DNA of 64,000 bases from Paraburkholderia sp. ZP32-5. Its GTDB lineage: Bacteria; Pseudomonadota; Gammaproteobacteria; Burkholderiales; Burkholderiaceae. The stretch spans positions 3,968,001-4,032,000 of the forward strand of contig NZ_JAJEJP010000001.1 in the NCBI RefSeq assembly GCF_021390495.1, given 5' to 3'. Below are positions 35,712-45,510 of this stretch, piece after piece. The position numbers were made by a program, and so were the translations under genes. The notes beneath the pieces are model-generated. The model did not search any database and was not told the origin of the DNA. It saw only the letters and a program-made list of their open reading frames with translations. Every line of letters begins with the position of its first letter. Position 1 is the first letter of the stretch.

Positions 35712-36224
35712 TCACAGCGAGGCCGCCGCCCGCGCCGCCGTGTCGTACAAACCGGACGCGTTGCGCATCAGCTGCGCGGCCTCGCCGATCTGCTCATTGG
35801 TGAGCCCGCTTTCCTTGAGCGTCGTAATCAGACAGCTCTCACGCACCTCGCGATACTTCAGACACAGCTGGCGCCCCGCGTCGGTCGCCGAGAAGAACAC
35901 TTCCTTGCCGGTCTTTTCGCTTTTTACATACCCTCTAGCTACGAGCTTCTTCAGCGCGTAGGTCGCCACGTGCGTGTCCTCGATATTCAGCACGAAGCAG
36001 ATATCGGCCAGCTTCTTGCGGCGCTCGCGGTGGCTCACGTGGTGCAGCAGCGACACCTCGATGGCGGTCATGTCCTTGTCGCCGGCCGCCGACATGCAGC
36101 GGACCATCCAGCGGTTGAACGCATTGCCCGCCATGATCAGCGCGTACTCGAGCTCGGACAGTTCCGCGCTGGTCTCGGAGACGAGATGTTCGGACGAAAC
36201 GATCTTGGTGGGGTGGCGCGCCAT
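35712..36224 (-). CDS. Winged-helix MarR-like transcriptional regulator
   Basis: A 170-residue protein. The central winged helix is seen in AIEVSLLHHVSHRERRKKLA through LNIEDTHVATYALKKLVARG and the wing YVKSEKTGKEVFFSATDAG. It is divergent from pxpB with a 205-bp gap, so control of the 5-oxoproline genes and of itself is a reasonable inference. The effector is not known. Confidence 0.85.
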   Translation of the reverse strand: MARHPTKIVSSEHLVSETSAELSELEYALIMAGNAFNRWMVRCMSAAGDKDMTAIEVSLLHHVSHRERRKKLADICFVLNIEDTHVATYALKKLVARGYVKSEKTGKEVFFSATDAGRQLCLKYREVRESCLITTLKESGLTNEQIGEAAQLMRNASGLYDTAARAAASL

Positions 36225-36303
36225 ACAGGGTTCCAGAAAGAGGGGTGAAAAGTGTCGAAAGTGTACGACGAGCCGTCACTGCCGGCGAGTTACGGAAAAA
36301 CTC

Positions 36304-36335
36304 TTATTGATAAATTGTCGATATTTTATTGATAA
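36304..36335. promoter_or_regulatory. Repeated 10-bp AT-rich boxes, candidate operator
   Basis: TTATTGATAA occurs at 36304-36313 and again at 36326-36335, 22 bp apart (about two helical turns), with a related TTGTCGATAT between. ATTGATAAATTGTCGAT is itself an imperfect dyad. The site lies in the divergent region between the MarR-like regulator and pxpB, in otherwise GC-rich DNA, and could hold the regulator or the promoter. Confidence 0.55.
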
Positions 36336-36429
36336 TGCACGCTTCCATCGTTGCTGATCCTGTACCGTCCATGGGCCAATCCGTCGCGCTGCGCACCTCT
36401 CTTTTCGACTCGGCGAGAACCGTCCAGCC

Positions 36430-37083
36430 ATGAATCAACCGCGCATTTTTCTGCTCGGCGATGCCGCACTCGTCTGTGAAGCGCCGCCACCCGCCACGCT
36501 CGAATGCCAGCGCCGTGTATGGGCCGCCGCCCAGGCCGCGCGCGACTGGCCGCATGTGCTCGAAGTCGTGCCCGGCATGAACAATCTGACGCTGGTGCTC
36601 GATCCGCTCGAAGCCGACACCGACGCGCTCGCCGCGCAACTGCTCGCGGCGTGGAACGCGGCGGGCAGCGTGGATGTGCCCAGTCGCGAGGTCGAGATTC
36701 CGGTGCAGTACGGCGGCGAGTTCGGCCCCGATCTGCAGGCGGTCGCCGAACACACGGGGCTCAGCGCGCGCGAGGTCGTCGAGCGTCACGCAGGCGGCGA
36801 CTACGTGGTGTTCTTCCTCGGCTTCCAGCCGGGCTTCGCGTATATGGGCGGGCTCGCGGCCACGTTGCACACGCCGCGTCGCGCTTCGCCGCGGCTGGAA
36901 GTGCCGGCCGGTTCGGTCGGCATCGGCGGCGAGCAGACCGGCATTTATCCGGCGGTGTCGCCGGGCGGCTGGCAACTGATCGGCCGCGCCGAAGTGCCGC
37001 TGTTCGACCCGGCGCGCCGGCCACCCACCTTGCTGCAACCGGGCGACCGGGTGCGCTTCACGATTGCGGGGATGCACGCATGA
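36430..37083 (+). CDS. pxpB: 5-oxoprolinase subunit PxpB (KipI-like)
   Basis: A 217-residue protein with the PxpB/KipI features: ILLGDAAL-like start (FLLGDAALVCE), VVPGMNNLTLVLDP, HAGGDYVVFFLGFQPGFAYM and the conserved RRASPRLEVPAGSVGIGGEQ. With PxpC and PxpA it forms the ATP-dependent prokaryotic 5-oxoprolinase that turns 5-oxoproline into glutamate. Its TGA overlaps the pxpC ATG. Confidence 0.96.
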   Translation: MNQPRIFLLGDAALVCEAPPPATLECQRRVWAAAQAARDWPHVLEVVPGMNNLTLVLDPLEADTDALAAQLLAAWNAAGSVDVPSREVEIPVQYGGEFGPDLQAVAEHTGLSAREVVERHAGGDYVVFFLGFQPGFAYMGGLAATLHTPRRASPRLEVPAGSVGIGGEQTGIYPAVSPGGWQLIGRAEVPLFDPARRPPTLLQPGDRVRFTIAGMHA

Positions 37084-38132
37084 TCGACGTGATCCGCGCG
37101 GGTCTTCTGACCACGATCCAGGACCTCGGCCGCCACGGCTACCGGCATCTCGGCGTCGCGATGGGCGGAGCGCTGGACAGGCTGTCGCTCGAAGTCGGCA
37201 ACCGGCTGGTCGGCAACCGGCCCGACGCGGCCGGCCTCGAAATCACCTTCGGCCCGACTGTGCTGCGCTTTCTGCGCGCGACGCGGGTCGCGATCACCGG
37301 CACCGAATTCGGCGCGACGCTCGACGGCAAGCCGGTCTATTCATGGTGGAGCCTGCCGGTGCTGGCCGGCCAGGAACTCGTGCTGAACGCGGCGAAGCGC
37401 GGCATGCGCGGCTACGTGTGCGTCGCGGGCGGCATCGACGTGCTGCCGATGCTCGGCTCGCGCAGCACCGATCTCGCCGGCCACTTCGGCGGACTCGGCG
37501 GCCGCGCGCTGGTCGATGGCGACCGCCTGCCGGTCGGCGCGCCGCCGCAGCGCGGCCAACTGGGCTTCACGCCCGAGGCGCCCGAATTCGGCGTCAAAGC
37601 GCCCGCGTGGTGCAAGTTCGTGCTGGTGCACGAGCCGCTGCGGCGTGGCCGTCATCCGTCCGGTGTGCCGTGGGCGGTGCCGATCCGCGTGCTGCGCGGC
37701 CCCGAATACGACAGCTTCACCGAAGCCGCCCAGCAGTCGTTCTGGTCCGACGAGTGGTTGGTCACGCCGAATAGCAACCGGATGGGCTACCGGCTGGCCG
37801 GTACTGAGCTAAAGCGCACACTCAAAGCCGATCTGCTGTCGCACGCTGTATTGTCGGGCACGATCCAGGTGCCGCCGAACGGCCAGCCGATCGTGCTGAT
37901 GAGCGACGCGCAGACCACCGGCGGCTATCCGAAGATCGGCGCGGTGATCCAGGCCGATCTGTGGAAGCTCGCGCAGGTGCGCCTGAACGCGGCCGTGCGT
38001 TTCATCCCGACGACGCCCTACGAGGCGCGCCAGGCTTTGCTGGAAGAACGCGTGTATCTGCGGCAGATCGATGCCGCGATCGCGATGCATGAAGAGCGCT
38101 GCGCGCGCCGGTCGGCGCTCGCGGCGCCGTAA
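37080..38132 (+). CDS. pxpC: 5-oxoprolinase subunit PxpC (KipA-like)
   Basis: A 350-residue biotin-dependent-carboxyltransferase-like protein (MIDVIRAGLLTTIQDLGRHG, GVAMGGALDRLSLEVGNRLV, NSNRMGYRLAG, SDAQTTGGYPKIG). It is the second catalytic half of the cyclophilin-like PxpBC pair. The start at 37080 shares ATGA with the pxpB stop. pxpA follows after 24 bp. Confidence 0.96.
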   Translation: MIDVIRAGLLTTIQDLGRHGYRHLGVAMGGALDRLSLEVGNRLVGNRPDAAGLEITFGPTVLRFLRATRVAITGTEFGATLDGKPVYSWWSLPVLAGQELVLNAAKRGMRGYVCVAGGIDVLPMLGSRSTDLAGHFGGLGGRALVDGDRLPVGAPPQRGQLGFTPEAPEFGVKAPAWCKFVLVHEPLRRGRHPSGVPWAVPIRVLRGPEYDSFTEAAQQSFWSDEWLVTPNSNRMGYRLAGTELKRTLKADLLSHAVLSGTIQVPPNGQPIVLMSDAQTTGGYPKIGAVIQADLWKLAQVRLNAAVRFIPTTPYEARQALLEERVYLRQIDAAIAMHEERCARRSALAAP

Positions 38133-38156
38133 CACCAAGTAGATAGAGGAATCTCC

Positions 38157-38909
38157 ATGGAAATCGATCTGAACGCCGACCTCGGCGAAGGCTGCGGCTC
38201 CGACGAAGCGCTGCTCGACCTCGTCAGCTCGGCCAATATCGCGTGCGGCTGGCACGCGGGCGGCCCCAACGCGATGCGCGACTGCGTGCGCTGGGCGGTA
38301 CAGAAAGGCGTCGCGATCGGCGCGCATCCGAGCTTCAACGATCCGGACAATTTCGGCCGCAAGGAGATGGACCTGCCGGCCGCCGACATCTACGCGGGCG
38401 TGCTGTATCAGCTCGGCGCACTGTCGGCGATCGCGCAGGCCGAGGGCGGCCGCATCGCGCATGTGAAACCGCACGGCGCGCTGTACAACCAGGCCTCGCG
38501 CGACAGCACGATCGCGGATGCGATCGTGTCGGCGGTGCACGACTTCGATCCGTCGGTGGCGGTGTTCGCGCTCGCCAACAGCGGGCTCGTCAGCGCCGCG
38601 CGCAAAGTGGGCCTGACCGCGATCGAAGAAGTGTTCGCCGATCGCGGCTATCGCGCCGACGGTTCGCTCGTGCCGCGCAATGAGCCGGGCGCGCTGCTCG
38701 ACAACGAAGACGAAGTGCTCGAACGCACGCTCGCGATGATCCGCGAGCAGCGCGTGCGCGCGATCGATGGCCAGTGGGTGCCGATCAACGCGCAGACCAT
38801 CTGCCTGCACGGCGACGGCCCGCATGCGCTCGCGTTCGCGCGACGGATTCGCGGCGCGCTGGAGGCGGCCGGCATCGACGTGCACGCGGCGAGTTCGGCG
38901 CGAGTTTGA
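38157..38909 (+). CDS. pxpA: 5-oxoprolinase subunit PxpA (LamB/YcsF family)
   Basis: A 250-residue YcsF-family protein with [20 protein letters not shown] at the N-terminus, [21 protein letters not shown], and [17 protein letters not shown]. It completes the 5-oxoprolinase. A GAGGAATCT ribosome site precedes the ATG. The three pxp genes are in the order B-C-A, and a permease pair follows after about 510 bp. Confidence 0.97.
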   Translation: MEIDLNADLGEGCGSDEALLDLVSSANIACGWHAGGPNAMRDCVRWAVQKGVAIGAHPSFNDPDNFGRKEMDLPAADIYAGVLYQLGALSAIAQAEGGRIAHVKPHGALYNQASRDSTIADAIVSAVHDFDPSVAVFALANSGLVSAARKVGLTAIEEVFADRGYRADGSLVPRNEPGALLDNEDEVLERTLAMIREQRVRAIDGQWVPINAQTICLHGDGPHALAFARRIRGALEAAGIDVHAASSARV

Positions 38910-39421
38910 CGTGATGAGTTCGGCGCGCGGTCGAGCGTGAGTTTGACCGATGCGCTTGACCGGTGCGCTCGAGCGTTGCATCCGCGCGGTGAATTTCAGC
39001 ACCGAACTTGAGCGATGAATTTTGAGCGTGGAGTATGAGCATCGCCCGCGCGATATTCCTTGAGCACCTGGCGCTCAAGGGACCGTGCGCGCCGCCCCGA
39101 CCGAACGCGTGATTGATCCGGCGCCCCGCTCCCATACGGGGCGCTCGTCCATGCGAGCCCGGTGGCGAGCCAGAAGCAGAATCAGAAAGAAGGCGAGTCA
39201 AACGCGGATCCACCAGCAACGCCCCTCGCGTTGCCGACCGAACACCGCGCTTTGCAGGAGCCGATAGAAGCAGGTAGCAACAAGTAGCAGCAGGTAGTAG
39301 CCAACGCGGCCGAAGAGCCGTGGCAACAAGCCGGTGTGCAAACGGTGTACGCCGGTTTATGTCAGCCGCCATCCGCGGCGAAGTTAAAACCTCGGGCGAC
39401 AGCCCCGTTTGGAGATCTTTG
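38910..39421. other. Intergenic region between pxpA and the DUF969 gene
   Basis: About 510 bp with no gene recognised. It begins with degenerate GAGCG/TGA-rich repeats, then holds a hairpin GCGCCCCG (39121-39128) with CGGGGCGC (39137-39144) lacking a T-tract, and a degenerate AGCAGGTAG repeat near 39267-39300. It could end pxp transcription partly and carry a promoter for the permease genes. Confidence 0.5.
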
Positions 39422-40189
39422 ATGCAGACAACCGTCAGTTTATGGCCGCTCATTGGCGTGGCCGTCATCATTGCTGGCTTTCTATTACGGTTCAATCCGA
39501 TGCTGATCGTGGCCGTCGCCGCGATCGTCACCGGTTTCGCCGCGCACTTCCCGCCTGAAAAAATCCTTGCGCTGATCGGCACCGGCTTTATCAAGACGCG
39601 CAACATCCCGCTGATCATTCTGCTGCCGCTCGCCGTGATCGGTCTGCTGGAGCGGCACGGTCTGCGCGAGCGCGCGCAGGCGTGGATCAGCGGCATCAAG
39701 GCGGCCACCGCCGGGCGCCTGCTGATCGTCTATCTGCTGGTGCGCGAGCTGACCGCCGCAGTCGGCCTGACCGGACTCGGCGGCCATCCGCAGATGGTGC
39801 GTCCGCTGATCGCGCCGATGGCCGAAGGCGCGGCCGAAAACCGCTTCGGCAAGATCAGCGATGCGGTGCGCTTCCGGCTGCGCGCATTCTCGGCGGCGAC
39901 CGACAACGTCGGCCTGTTCTTCGGCGAGGACGTCTTCGTCGCGTTCGGCGCGATCGTACTGATGACGACCTTCCTGAAGGAAGCCGGCATCGTCGTCGAA
40001 CCGATTCACGTCGCGGTGTGGGGCATTCCGACCGCGGTCAGCGCGTTCATCGTGCATGGCTTCCGGTTGTGGCTGCTCGATCGCAAGCTCGAACGCGAAC
40101 TGCGCGGCCATGCGGCGGCGTCCGCGTCCGTGCAGACGCCTCCGCCCACCCAGTCACAAGCGCAACGCGCCACCGGAGACGAAGCATGA
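39422..40189 (+). CDS. DUF969 membrane protein, probable 5-oxoproline permease part
   Basis: A 255-residue integral membrane protein with about six helices (for example GVAVIIAGFLLRFNPMLIVA, IPLIILLPLAVIGLLE, FVAFGAIVLMTTFL) and a cytoplasmic Ala/Gln/Pro tail. DUF969 and DUF979 proteins occur as a pair near pxp or pyrrolidone-peptidase genes. Its stop overlaps the DUF979 start as ATGA, so equal expression and a two-part carrier are likely. Transport of 5-oxoproline is inferred from context only. Confidence 0.85.
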   Translation: MQTTVSLWPLIGVAVIIAGFLLRFNPMLIVAVAAIVTGFAAHFPPEKILALIGTGFIKTRNIPLIILLPLAVIGLLERHGLRERAQAWISGIKAATAGRLLIVYLLVRELTAAVGLTGLGGHPQMVRPLIAPMAEGAAENRFGKISDAVRFRLRAFSAATDNVGLFFGEDVFVAFGAIVLMTTFLKEAGIVVEPIHVAVWGIPTAVSAFIVHGFRLWLLDRKLERELRGHAAASASVQTPPPTQSQAQRATGDEA

Positions 40190-41142
40190 CCTTCACGATC
40201 AACTATCTGTTCTGGCTGGTCGGCCTGGTGCTGCTGATCGTAGGCGGCATGATCGTCACCGATCGCGAGCATCCGCGCCGGCTGACCGCGGGCGGCTTCT
40301 GGATTCTCTATGCGCTGATTTTCCTGGTTGGCGACCGTCTGCCGCCCGCCGTGGTCGGCCTCGCGGTGATCGTGATGGCGTTGATTGCGGGCTTCGGCGG
40401 CGTGACGGCGGGCAAGTCGAAGACGCTGTCGCTGGAAGCGCGCAAGGCGAGCGCCGAGCGTCTGCGCAACAAGCTGTTCGTCCCCGCGCTGACGATTCCG
40501 GTCGTCACCGTGCTGATCACGCTGACGGCGAGCTATCTCGTGTTCGGCGGCACACCGCTGATCGAGAAGGCCAACGTCACCCTGATAGGCTTCGGCATCG
40601 GCTGCGTGATCGCGCTGGCGATTGCCTGCGTGATGACGCGCGACACGGTCGGCCAGTCGATGAAGGAAGCGCGCCGCCTCATCGATGCGCTGTCGTGGGC
40701 CGCCGTGCTGCCGCAGATGCTCGGCATGCTCGGGCTCGTGTTCTCCGATGCGGGCGTCGGCAAGGCGGTCGCGCACGTGACGACCGCGTATATCAGCCTC
40801 GATTACCGCTTCGTCGCGGTGGCCGTGTACTGCATCGGCATGGCGCTGTTCACGATGGTGATGGGCAACGGCTTCGCCGCGTTTCCGGTGATGACCGGCG
40901 GCGTCGGCGTACCGATCCTCGTCGGCGTGTTTCACGGCAATCCGGCGGTGATGGTGGCGATCGGCATGTTCTCGGGCTACTGCGGCACGCTGATGACGCC
41001 GATGGCCGCGAACTTCAATATGGTGCCGGCCGCGCTGCTTGAGTTGCCGGATAAGAACGCGGTGATCAAGGTGCAGATTCCGACCGCGCTGACGCTGCTG
41101 GTGATCAATATCTTTTTGTTGAATTTCCTGATGTTCTTGTAG
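40186..41142 (+). CDS. DUF979 membrane protein, partner of DUF969
   Basis: A 318-residue protein with about nine membrane helices (LFWLVGLVLLIVGGMIV, LTIPVVTVLITLTASYLVF, VMVAIGMFSGYCGTLMTPMA, LTLLVINIFLLNFLMFL). Conserved small-residue loops such as VMGNGFAAFPVMTGGVGVP look like a transport path. It overlaps the DUF969 stop by 4 bp. No pyrrolidone-carboxylate peptidase gene follows. Confidence 0.85.
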   Translation: MTFTINYLFWLVGLVLLIVGGMIVTDREHPRRLTAGGFWILYALIFLVGDRLPPAVVGLAVIVMALIAGFGGVTAGKSKTLSLEARKASAERLRNKLFVPALTIPVVTVLITLTASYLVFGGTPLIEKANVTLIGFGIGCVIALAIACVMTRDTVGQSMKEARRLIDALSWAAVLPQMLGMLGLVFSDAGVGKAVAHVTTAYISLDYRFVAVAVYCIGMALFTMVMGNGFAAFPVMTGGVGVPILVGVFHGNPAVMVAIGMFSGYCGTLMTPMAANFNMVPAALLELPDKNAVIKVQIPTALTLLVINIFLLNFLMFL

Positions 41143-41235
41143 TGGTTTTCTTTGGTCCGGTTGTTGTCGTTGTCGGATCGGGAGGCGCCGGTCGGTCTCG
41201 GGTGGTTTAGTGCCTGAGGCGCGGCCGGCGGTGAT

Positions 41236-41514
41236 TCAGTGGTGGTTGGTATTGCGCAGACGGGTAACAGCCGTCCATCCTGCGACGGCTAACACCAGCG
41301 ATATGAAGAAGCTGAACAGGAGCAGTGTTCCAAAAACGACGTCGGAACCGCTCTCACAACCATACGCGTCGAATGCTTTATAAAGCGGGTCAAAGAACTT
41401 ATGGCCTTGCTCGCTCGCAGTCCATTCAAGTGAACCCGGAATGCGCGCGATCCCTATTGAGACTGGCAATGTCATTACCAGCGCGGTCACGAAACAAATC
41501 AGTGCTTTTTTCAT
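41236..41514 (-). CDS. Small two-helix membrane protein, unknown function
   Basis: A 92-residue product from the ATG at 41514 (MKKALICFVTALVMTLPVSI), preceded by GAGGTG. A signal-like helix at the N-terminus and a second helix near 62-85 (GTLLLFSFFISLVLAVAGW) frame a short loop with an EW..SEQGHKFFDPLYKAFDAYGC motif. No family recognised. The region around it has lower GC content than its neighbours, which may mean transfer. Confidence 0.6.
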   Translation of the reverse strand: MKKALICFVTALVMTLPVSIGIARIPGSLEWTASEQGHKFFDPLYKAFDAYGCESGSDVVFGTLLLFSFFISLVLAVAGWTAVTRLRNTNHH

Positions 41515-41800
41515 TGCACCTCTATCGCGCCGTAATACCGGTTCACTATCTTGATAAAAATATCCTGCGCCATCCTTGAATGTCCTCCTTATTAATTGAT
41601 TGCCTAATAGGCCGGACAAACCTAGCAGCGCCGCAAAGGGAAAAGAACCGGACTATTCCGATAACTACGGCGATCGTTTGATTTCTTAGCCACCGTCGCC
41701 CTTCAGAAAGCCGTCGATCTGCCGTACTCCGATTGATGAACCCGTGGATATTCCAATATTTAGGACGCGGGTCGCGCATAACCAATAACAAGGAGACGAA

Positions 41801-43168
41801 GTGCAGAAATTCCATCTCACGATCAGGATCAAGCTGCTGCTGATATTCGGCAGTTGCGCCACGCTGACCTTTGTCACTGGTCTCGCGGGCATCATCGGTT
41901 TATCGGAGTTGAGCGCGGATGACGTGGCGGCTCGCCCGCTGTTCATCACGCTGGTCGTCGTGGCCTGGCTCGGCACTGCCATTGCCGTCGGCGGCGGTCT
42001 TCATCTGCATCGTGTCGTGTGCGGCGGCCTGAACCGGCAACGCAAGAAATTCGAGGAAATCGCCCAGACACTCGACGTGTCGCGGCGCGCGGCAAGCCCG
42101 CGCATGGACGAGTTCGGCCGCGGCGGCGTCGCATTCGATGCGCTGATGCGCCGCATCGAAGAAAACATCGTGGTCGTGCGCAGCTCGACCGATTCGGTCA
42201 GCACCGCGACGCGTGAAATCGCCGCCGGCAATCTCGATCTGTCCGCGCGCACCGAGCAGCAGGCCGCGTCGCTCGAGCAGACCGCGGCGAGCATGACGCA
42301 GCTCACCGAAACGGTGAAGCAGAACGCCGACAACGCGCGCCAGGCGAATACGCTCGCCAGCAGCGCCGCGAGCAAAGCCGCGACCGGCAACGACGCGGTG
42401 CAGGCGATGGCCGCGACGATCGGCCGGATCAGCGGCAGTTCGAGCAAGATTTCGGAGATCACCGGCGTGATCGAAGGCATCGCGTTTCAGACCAACATCC
42501 TCGCGCTGAACGCGGCGGTCGAAGCCGCGCGCGCCGGCGAGCAGGGCCGCGGCTTCGCGGTGGTCGCGAGCGAGGTGCGCAGCCTCGCGCAACGTTCGGC
42601 TGCCGCGGCGAAGGAAATCAAGGAGCTGATCGGCTCGTCCGTCGCGATGATTCAGGACGGCTCGACGCAGGCGGTCGAAGTGAGCACCGTGATGGGCCAG
42701 GTCACGACCGTGATCCGTCAGGTATCGGATATCGTCGGCGAGATCGCGGCGGCCTCCGAAGAACAGAGCCGCGGCATCGAGCAGGTCAATCAGGCCGTCA
42801 ATCAGATGGACGAAGTCACGCAGCAGAACGCCGCGCTCGTCGAACAGGCGGCGGCCGCCGCGCAGTCGCTCGAAGAACAGGCGGGCAAGCTCACCGGTGT
42901 GGTGTCGATGTTCAAGGTGCGCGGCGTGGAGTCGTCCGCGCCGCGTGCGGTTGCGTCGTCGATGCCGAAGAAGCGTGCTGCCGCGCAGCCTGCGACACAT
43001 ACCGCGCGCAGCGCGCCGCGTGAAGATGCGCAACCGAAGCCCGCAACGACGGCCGCGGCACAACCGGCACCATCCGCCGACAAACACGCGTCCGCCAAAG
43101 CGGCGCCAGCTCCAAAGCCCGAACCGGCGCTCGCCACCACGGCCGAGGCCGACTGGCAGACCTTCTAA
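41801..43168 (+). CDS. Methyl-accepting chemotaxis protein without periplasmic sensor domain
   Basis: A 455-residue protein with a GTG start after AGGAGA. Membrane helices at about 11-34 and 47-66 are separated by a loop of only about 12 residues, so there is no periplasmic ligand domain. After a linker comes the coiled-coil signalling domain with the receptor tip [20 protein letters not shown]. The C-terminus is a long Ala/Pro/Lys-rich tether ending DWQTF, similar to the NWETF-type pentapeptide that binds CheR/CheB. It probably senses membrane or cytoplasmic state, or acts with a partner. Confidence 0.93.
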   Translation: MQKFHLTIRIKLLLIFGSCATLTFVTGLAGIIGLSELSADDVAARPLFITLVVVAWLGTAIAVGGGLHLHRVVCGGLNRQRKKFEEIAQTLDVSRRAASPRMDEFGRGGVAFDALMRRIEENIVVVRSSTDSVSTATREIAAGNLDLSARTEQQAASLEQTAASMTQLTETVKQNADNARQANTLASSAASKAATGNDAVQAMAATIGRISGSSSKISEITGVIEGIAFQTNILALNAAVEAARAGEQGRGFAVVASEVRSLAQRSAAAAKEIKELIGSSVAMIQDGSTQAVEVSTVMGQVTTVIRQVSDIVGEIAAASEEQSRGIEQVNQAVNQMDEVTQQNAALVEQAAAAAQSLEEQAGKLTGVVSMFKVRGVESSAPRAVASSMPKKRAAAQPATHTARSAPREDAQPKPATTAAAQPAPSADKHASAKAAPAPKPEPALATTAEADWQTF

Positions 43169-43208
43169 ACGCGCCGCTCGAGCCTTAGTCTGAAGCTCAG
43201 TCTCAGCC

Positions 43209-44498
43209 TCAACTCGGCTCGACCACGAAACCGTGCTGCCGCAATAGCCGCAGCACGCCTTTCGGTCCCCCCAGATGCAACGCGCCGATCGCCACGAATA
43301 ACGGCTTGTTCGGGGCGGCGAGTTGCAGCATCCGCGTGACGAAGCGGCGATTGCGTTCGTAGACGATGCGATTGTCGATCGACTCGGAGATGCGCTCGTC
43401 GCGCGCGAGCTTCTCCGACTTCGCGGCCTGCCATGCGGCGATCGCATCGGCATCGCCGACGCGCCACAGCCGATGCAGCGCGCGCACGTCCTCGACGTTC
43501 TGCGCGGGCGTCTGCACCAGATCCTGCGCGAGCATCTCGCGTTGCTGCGCGAGCGACAGTCCGGTGAACGCGCGCATCTGCTGCGCGAGCGTTTCGAGCC
43601 CGACGATTTTGCCGCGCGTCTTCAGATAGACGTTCTGCAATTGCGCTTCGGTGCCGTATTCGGTCTGCAGACCGGCGGACAGCGAATCGTAGGTTTCGAC
43701 CACCAGCGACGCGAGCCACGGCCGCATCTTCTTGATCGCGTCGAGCGCGGCCGGATTGCCGCGCAAGCGCAGTTCGAGCTTGTGCCAAAGCGGTTCGGGC
43801 AACAGACCCGGCAGGCAGTCGCGCTTGCAGACGCCGTACTTCGACACGTCGTCCTGCGACACCAGCAGTTCGTCGGGCGAGAGTTCGAGCGCGAGCGTCG
43901 GTGACGCGGCCAGCGCGGCGAGGATCGGCGGCCGGAACGGCTGCCGCGCCGGATAGTCGACCGGGTCGCCGACATGCAGCGTGCCGAGCACGTAGATGGT
44001 GATGTTGCCGCGTGTCGCGACATAGAACGGCATGCGCGCCGGCTGTTGACGCACCGGGCCGCTGGCGGTGGTGCCGGGCGTCGCCGGCGGTGCGACCGAT
44101 GGCGGCGCTGCGCCTGGTGTACCTGGTGTGCCTGGAACTGCGACCGCGGGTCGGCCCGCCTGGCCAGGCGCATTCGCTGCCGCGCCGGCCGCGTAGGCGA
44201 GATTGGGTAGGGCTGCGCCGAGATACAGCACGCAACCTGAACGGAACAACAGGGCGAACAACGCACGCAACGAAGTGCGGGAAAACGCGCTGGCGAGGGT
44301 GCCGATAAAGGCGCTGACTACGCTGAATACACTTATGCCGAGAACAACACGAACAAGCGCGCCAGCCACGCCGACGAAAGCACCGCAAAGCGTCGCACTC
44401 GCCAGCACACACCCCCTCCAGCGCCGCGCGAAAGCAGCCATGCGGCCGCCCTCACGCAAGCGGCGCGCAAGACGACGCGCCGCCACTGCATCAGGCAT
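43209..44498 (-). CDS. TraB/GumN family protein
   Basis: About 429 residues. The N-terminal part has two hydrophobic segments and a Pro/Ala/Gly linker; the conserved domain (YVATRGNITIYVLGTLHVGDP..., LALELSP, IGALHLGGPKGVLRLLRQHG) is TraB/GumN-type, in which GTxH and GxxH motifs mark a possible metal-dependent hydrolase. The start at 44498 overlaps the dppF stop by 8 bp; an ATG at 44441 would shorten the N-terminus. The role in the dpp operon is unknown. Confidence 0.85.
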   Translation of the reverse strand: MPDAVAARRLARRLREGGRMAAFARRWRGCVLASATLCGAFVGVAGALVRVVLGISVFSVVSAFIGTLASAFSRTSLRALFALLFRSGCVLYLGAALPNLAYAAGAAANAPGQAGRPAVAVPGTPGTPGAAPPSVAPPATPGTTASGPVRQQPARMPFYVATRGNITIYVLGTLHVGDPVDYPARQPFRPPILAALAASPTLALELSPDELLVSQDDVSKYGVCKRDCLPGLLPEPLWHKLELRLRGNPAALDAIKKMRPWLASLVVETYDSLSAGLQTEYGTEAQLQNVYLKTRGKIVGLETLAQQMRAFTGLSLAQQREMLAQDLVQTPAQNVEDVRALHRLWRVGDADAIAAWQAAKSEKLARDERISESIDNRIVYERNRRFVTRMLQLAAPNKPLFVAIGALHLGGPKGVLRLLRQHGFVVEPS

Positions 44499-45510
44499 CC
44501 ACGTCCCCCACCTCTTCGGCGCGGTGACACGAGACCTGACGGCCATCCACTTCACGCAGCTTCGGCTCTTCGCTGCGGCAACGATCGATCACGTACGGGC
44601 AGCGCTGATGGAACGTGCAGCCTGACGGCGGATTCAGCGGCGACGGCATTTCGCCTTGCAGCTTGATCTTGATCGTGCGGTCCGCCTCGAAGATCGACGG
44701 TGTCGCCGACATCAGCGCGCGCGTGTACGGATGACGCGGCTTCGAGAAGATGCGCTGCTTGTCGCCGAGCTCCGCGACGCCGCCGAAGTACATGACCATC
44801 ACGTCGTCGGCGATATGCTCGACCACCGACAGGTTGTGCGAGATGAACACATAACTCGTCTTGAACTGATCCTGCAGATCCATGAACAGATTCAGAATCT
44901 GCGCCTGGATCGACACGTCGAGTGCGGACACCGGTTCGTCGGCGACGACGATCTGCGGATCGAGGATCATCGCGCGCGCGATCGCGACACGCTGACGCTG
45001 GCCGCCCGAGAACATATGCGGATAGCGCTTCGCATGCTCGGGGCGCAGGCCGACCGTGCGCATCATCTGCGCGATGCGTTCCGCGCGTTCGGTCGCGCTC
45101 ATCTGCGTGTTGATCGCGAGCGGTTCGCCAAGCGTCTGTTCGACGGTCTTGCGCGGATTGAGCGATGCGAACGGGTTCTGAAACACCATCTGCACGCGCC
45201 GCCGCAGCGCCGCGATCTTCTCGTGACTTGCGCCGGCCACATCCTCGCCGTCGATCAACAGCCGCCCTGCGCTAGGCGTTTCGATCATCGTCAGCTGACG
45301 CGCGAGCGTCGACTTGCCGCAGCCGGACTCGCCGACCACCGCGAGCGTCTTGCCGCGTTCGAGCGCGAACGACACGCCGTTCAGCGCCTTCACCGTGCCG
45401 TGCGCGAACATGCCGCGCTTGACCGAGTAATAGCGCGCCAACTGCTCGGCGACCAGCACGTGATCGCCCGCGTGATCCGAGCGGCGCGGGGTTTCGGGTA
45501 CTGCGTTCAT
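44491..45510 (-). CDS. dppF: Dipeptide ABC transporter ATP-binding protein DppF
   Basis: A 339-residue ABC ATPase with Walker [10 protein letters not shown], signature SGGQRQR, Walker B IVVADEP, and the C-terminal oligopeptide-transporter extension with [14 protein letters not shown]. It powers peptide import together with DppD. Its ATG overlaps the dppD stop as ATGA. The family length fits. Confidence 0.95.
   Translation of the reverse strand: MNAVPETPRRSDHAGDHVLVAEQLARYYSVKRGMFAHGTVKALNGVSFALERGKTLAVVGESGCGKSTLARQLTMIETPSAGRLLIDGEDVAGASHEKIAALRRRVQMVFQNPFASLNPRKTVEQTLGEPLAINTQMSATERAERIAQMMRTVGLRPEHAKRYPHMFSGGQRQRVAIARAMILDPQIVVADEPVSALDVSIQAQILNLFMDLQDQFKTSYVFISHNLSVVEHIADDVMVMYFGGVAELGDKQRIFSKPRHPYTRALMSATPSIFEADRTIKIKLQGEMPSPLNPPSGCTFHQRCPYVIDRCRSEEPKLREVDGRQVSCHRAEEVGDVDA

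Noticed and set aside
39121..39144. Rho-independent terminator after pxpA
   Set aside because: The 8-bp hairpin has no T-tract and lies more than 200 bp beyond the stop; noted only within the intergenic entry.
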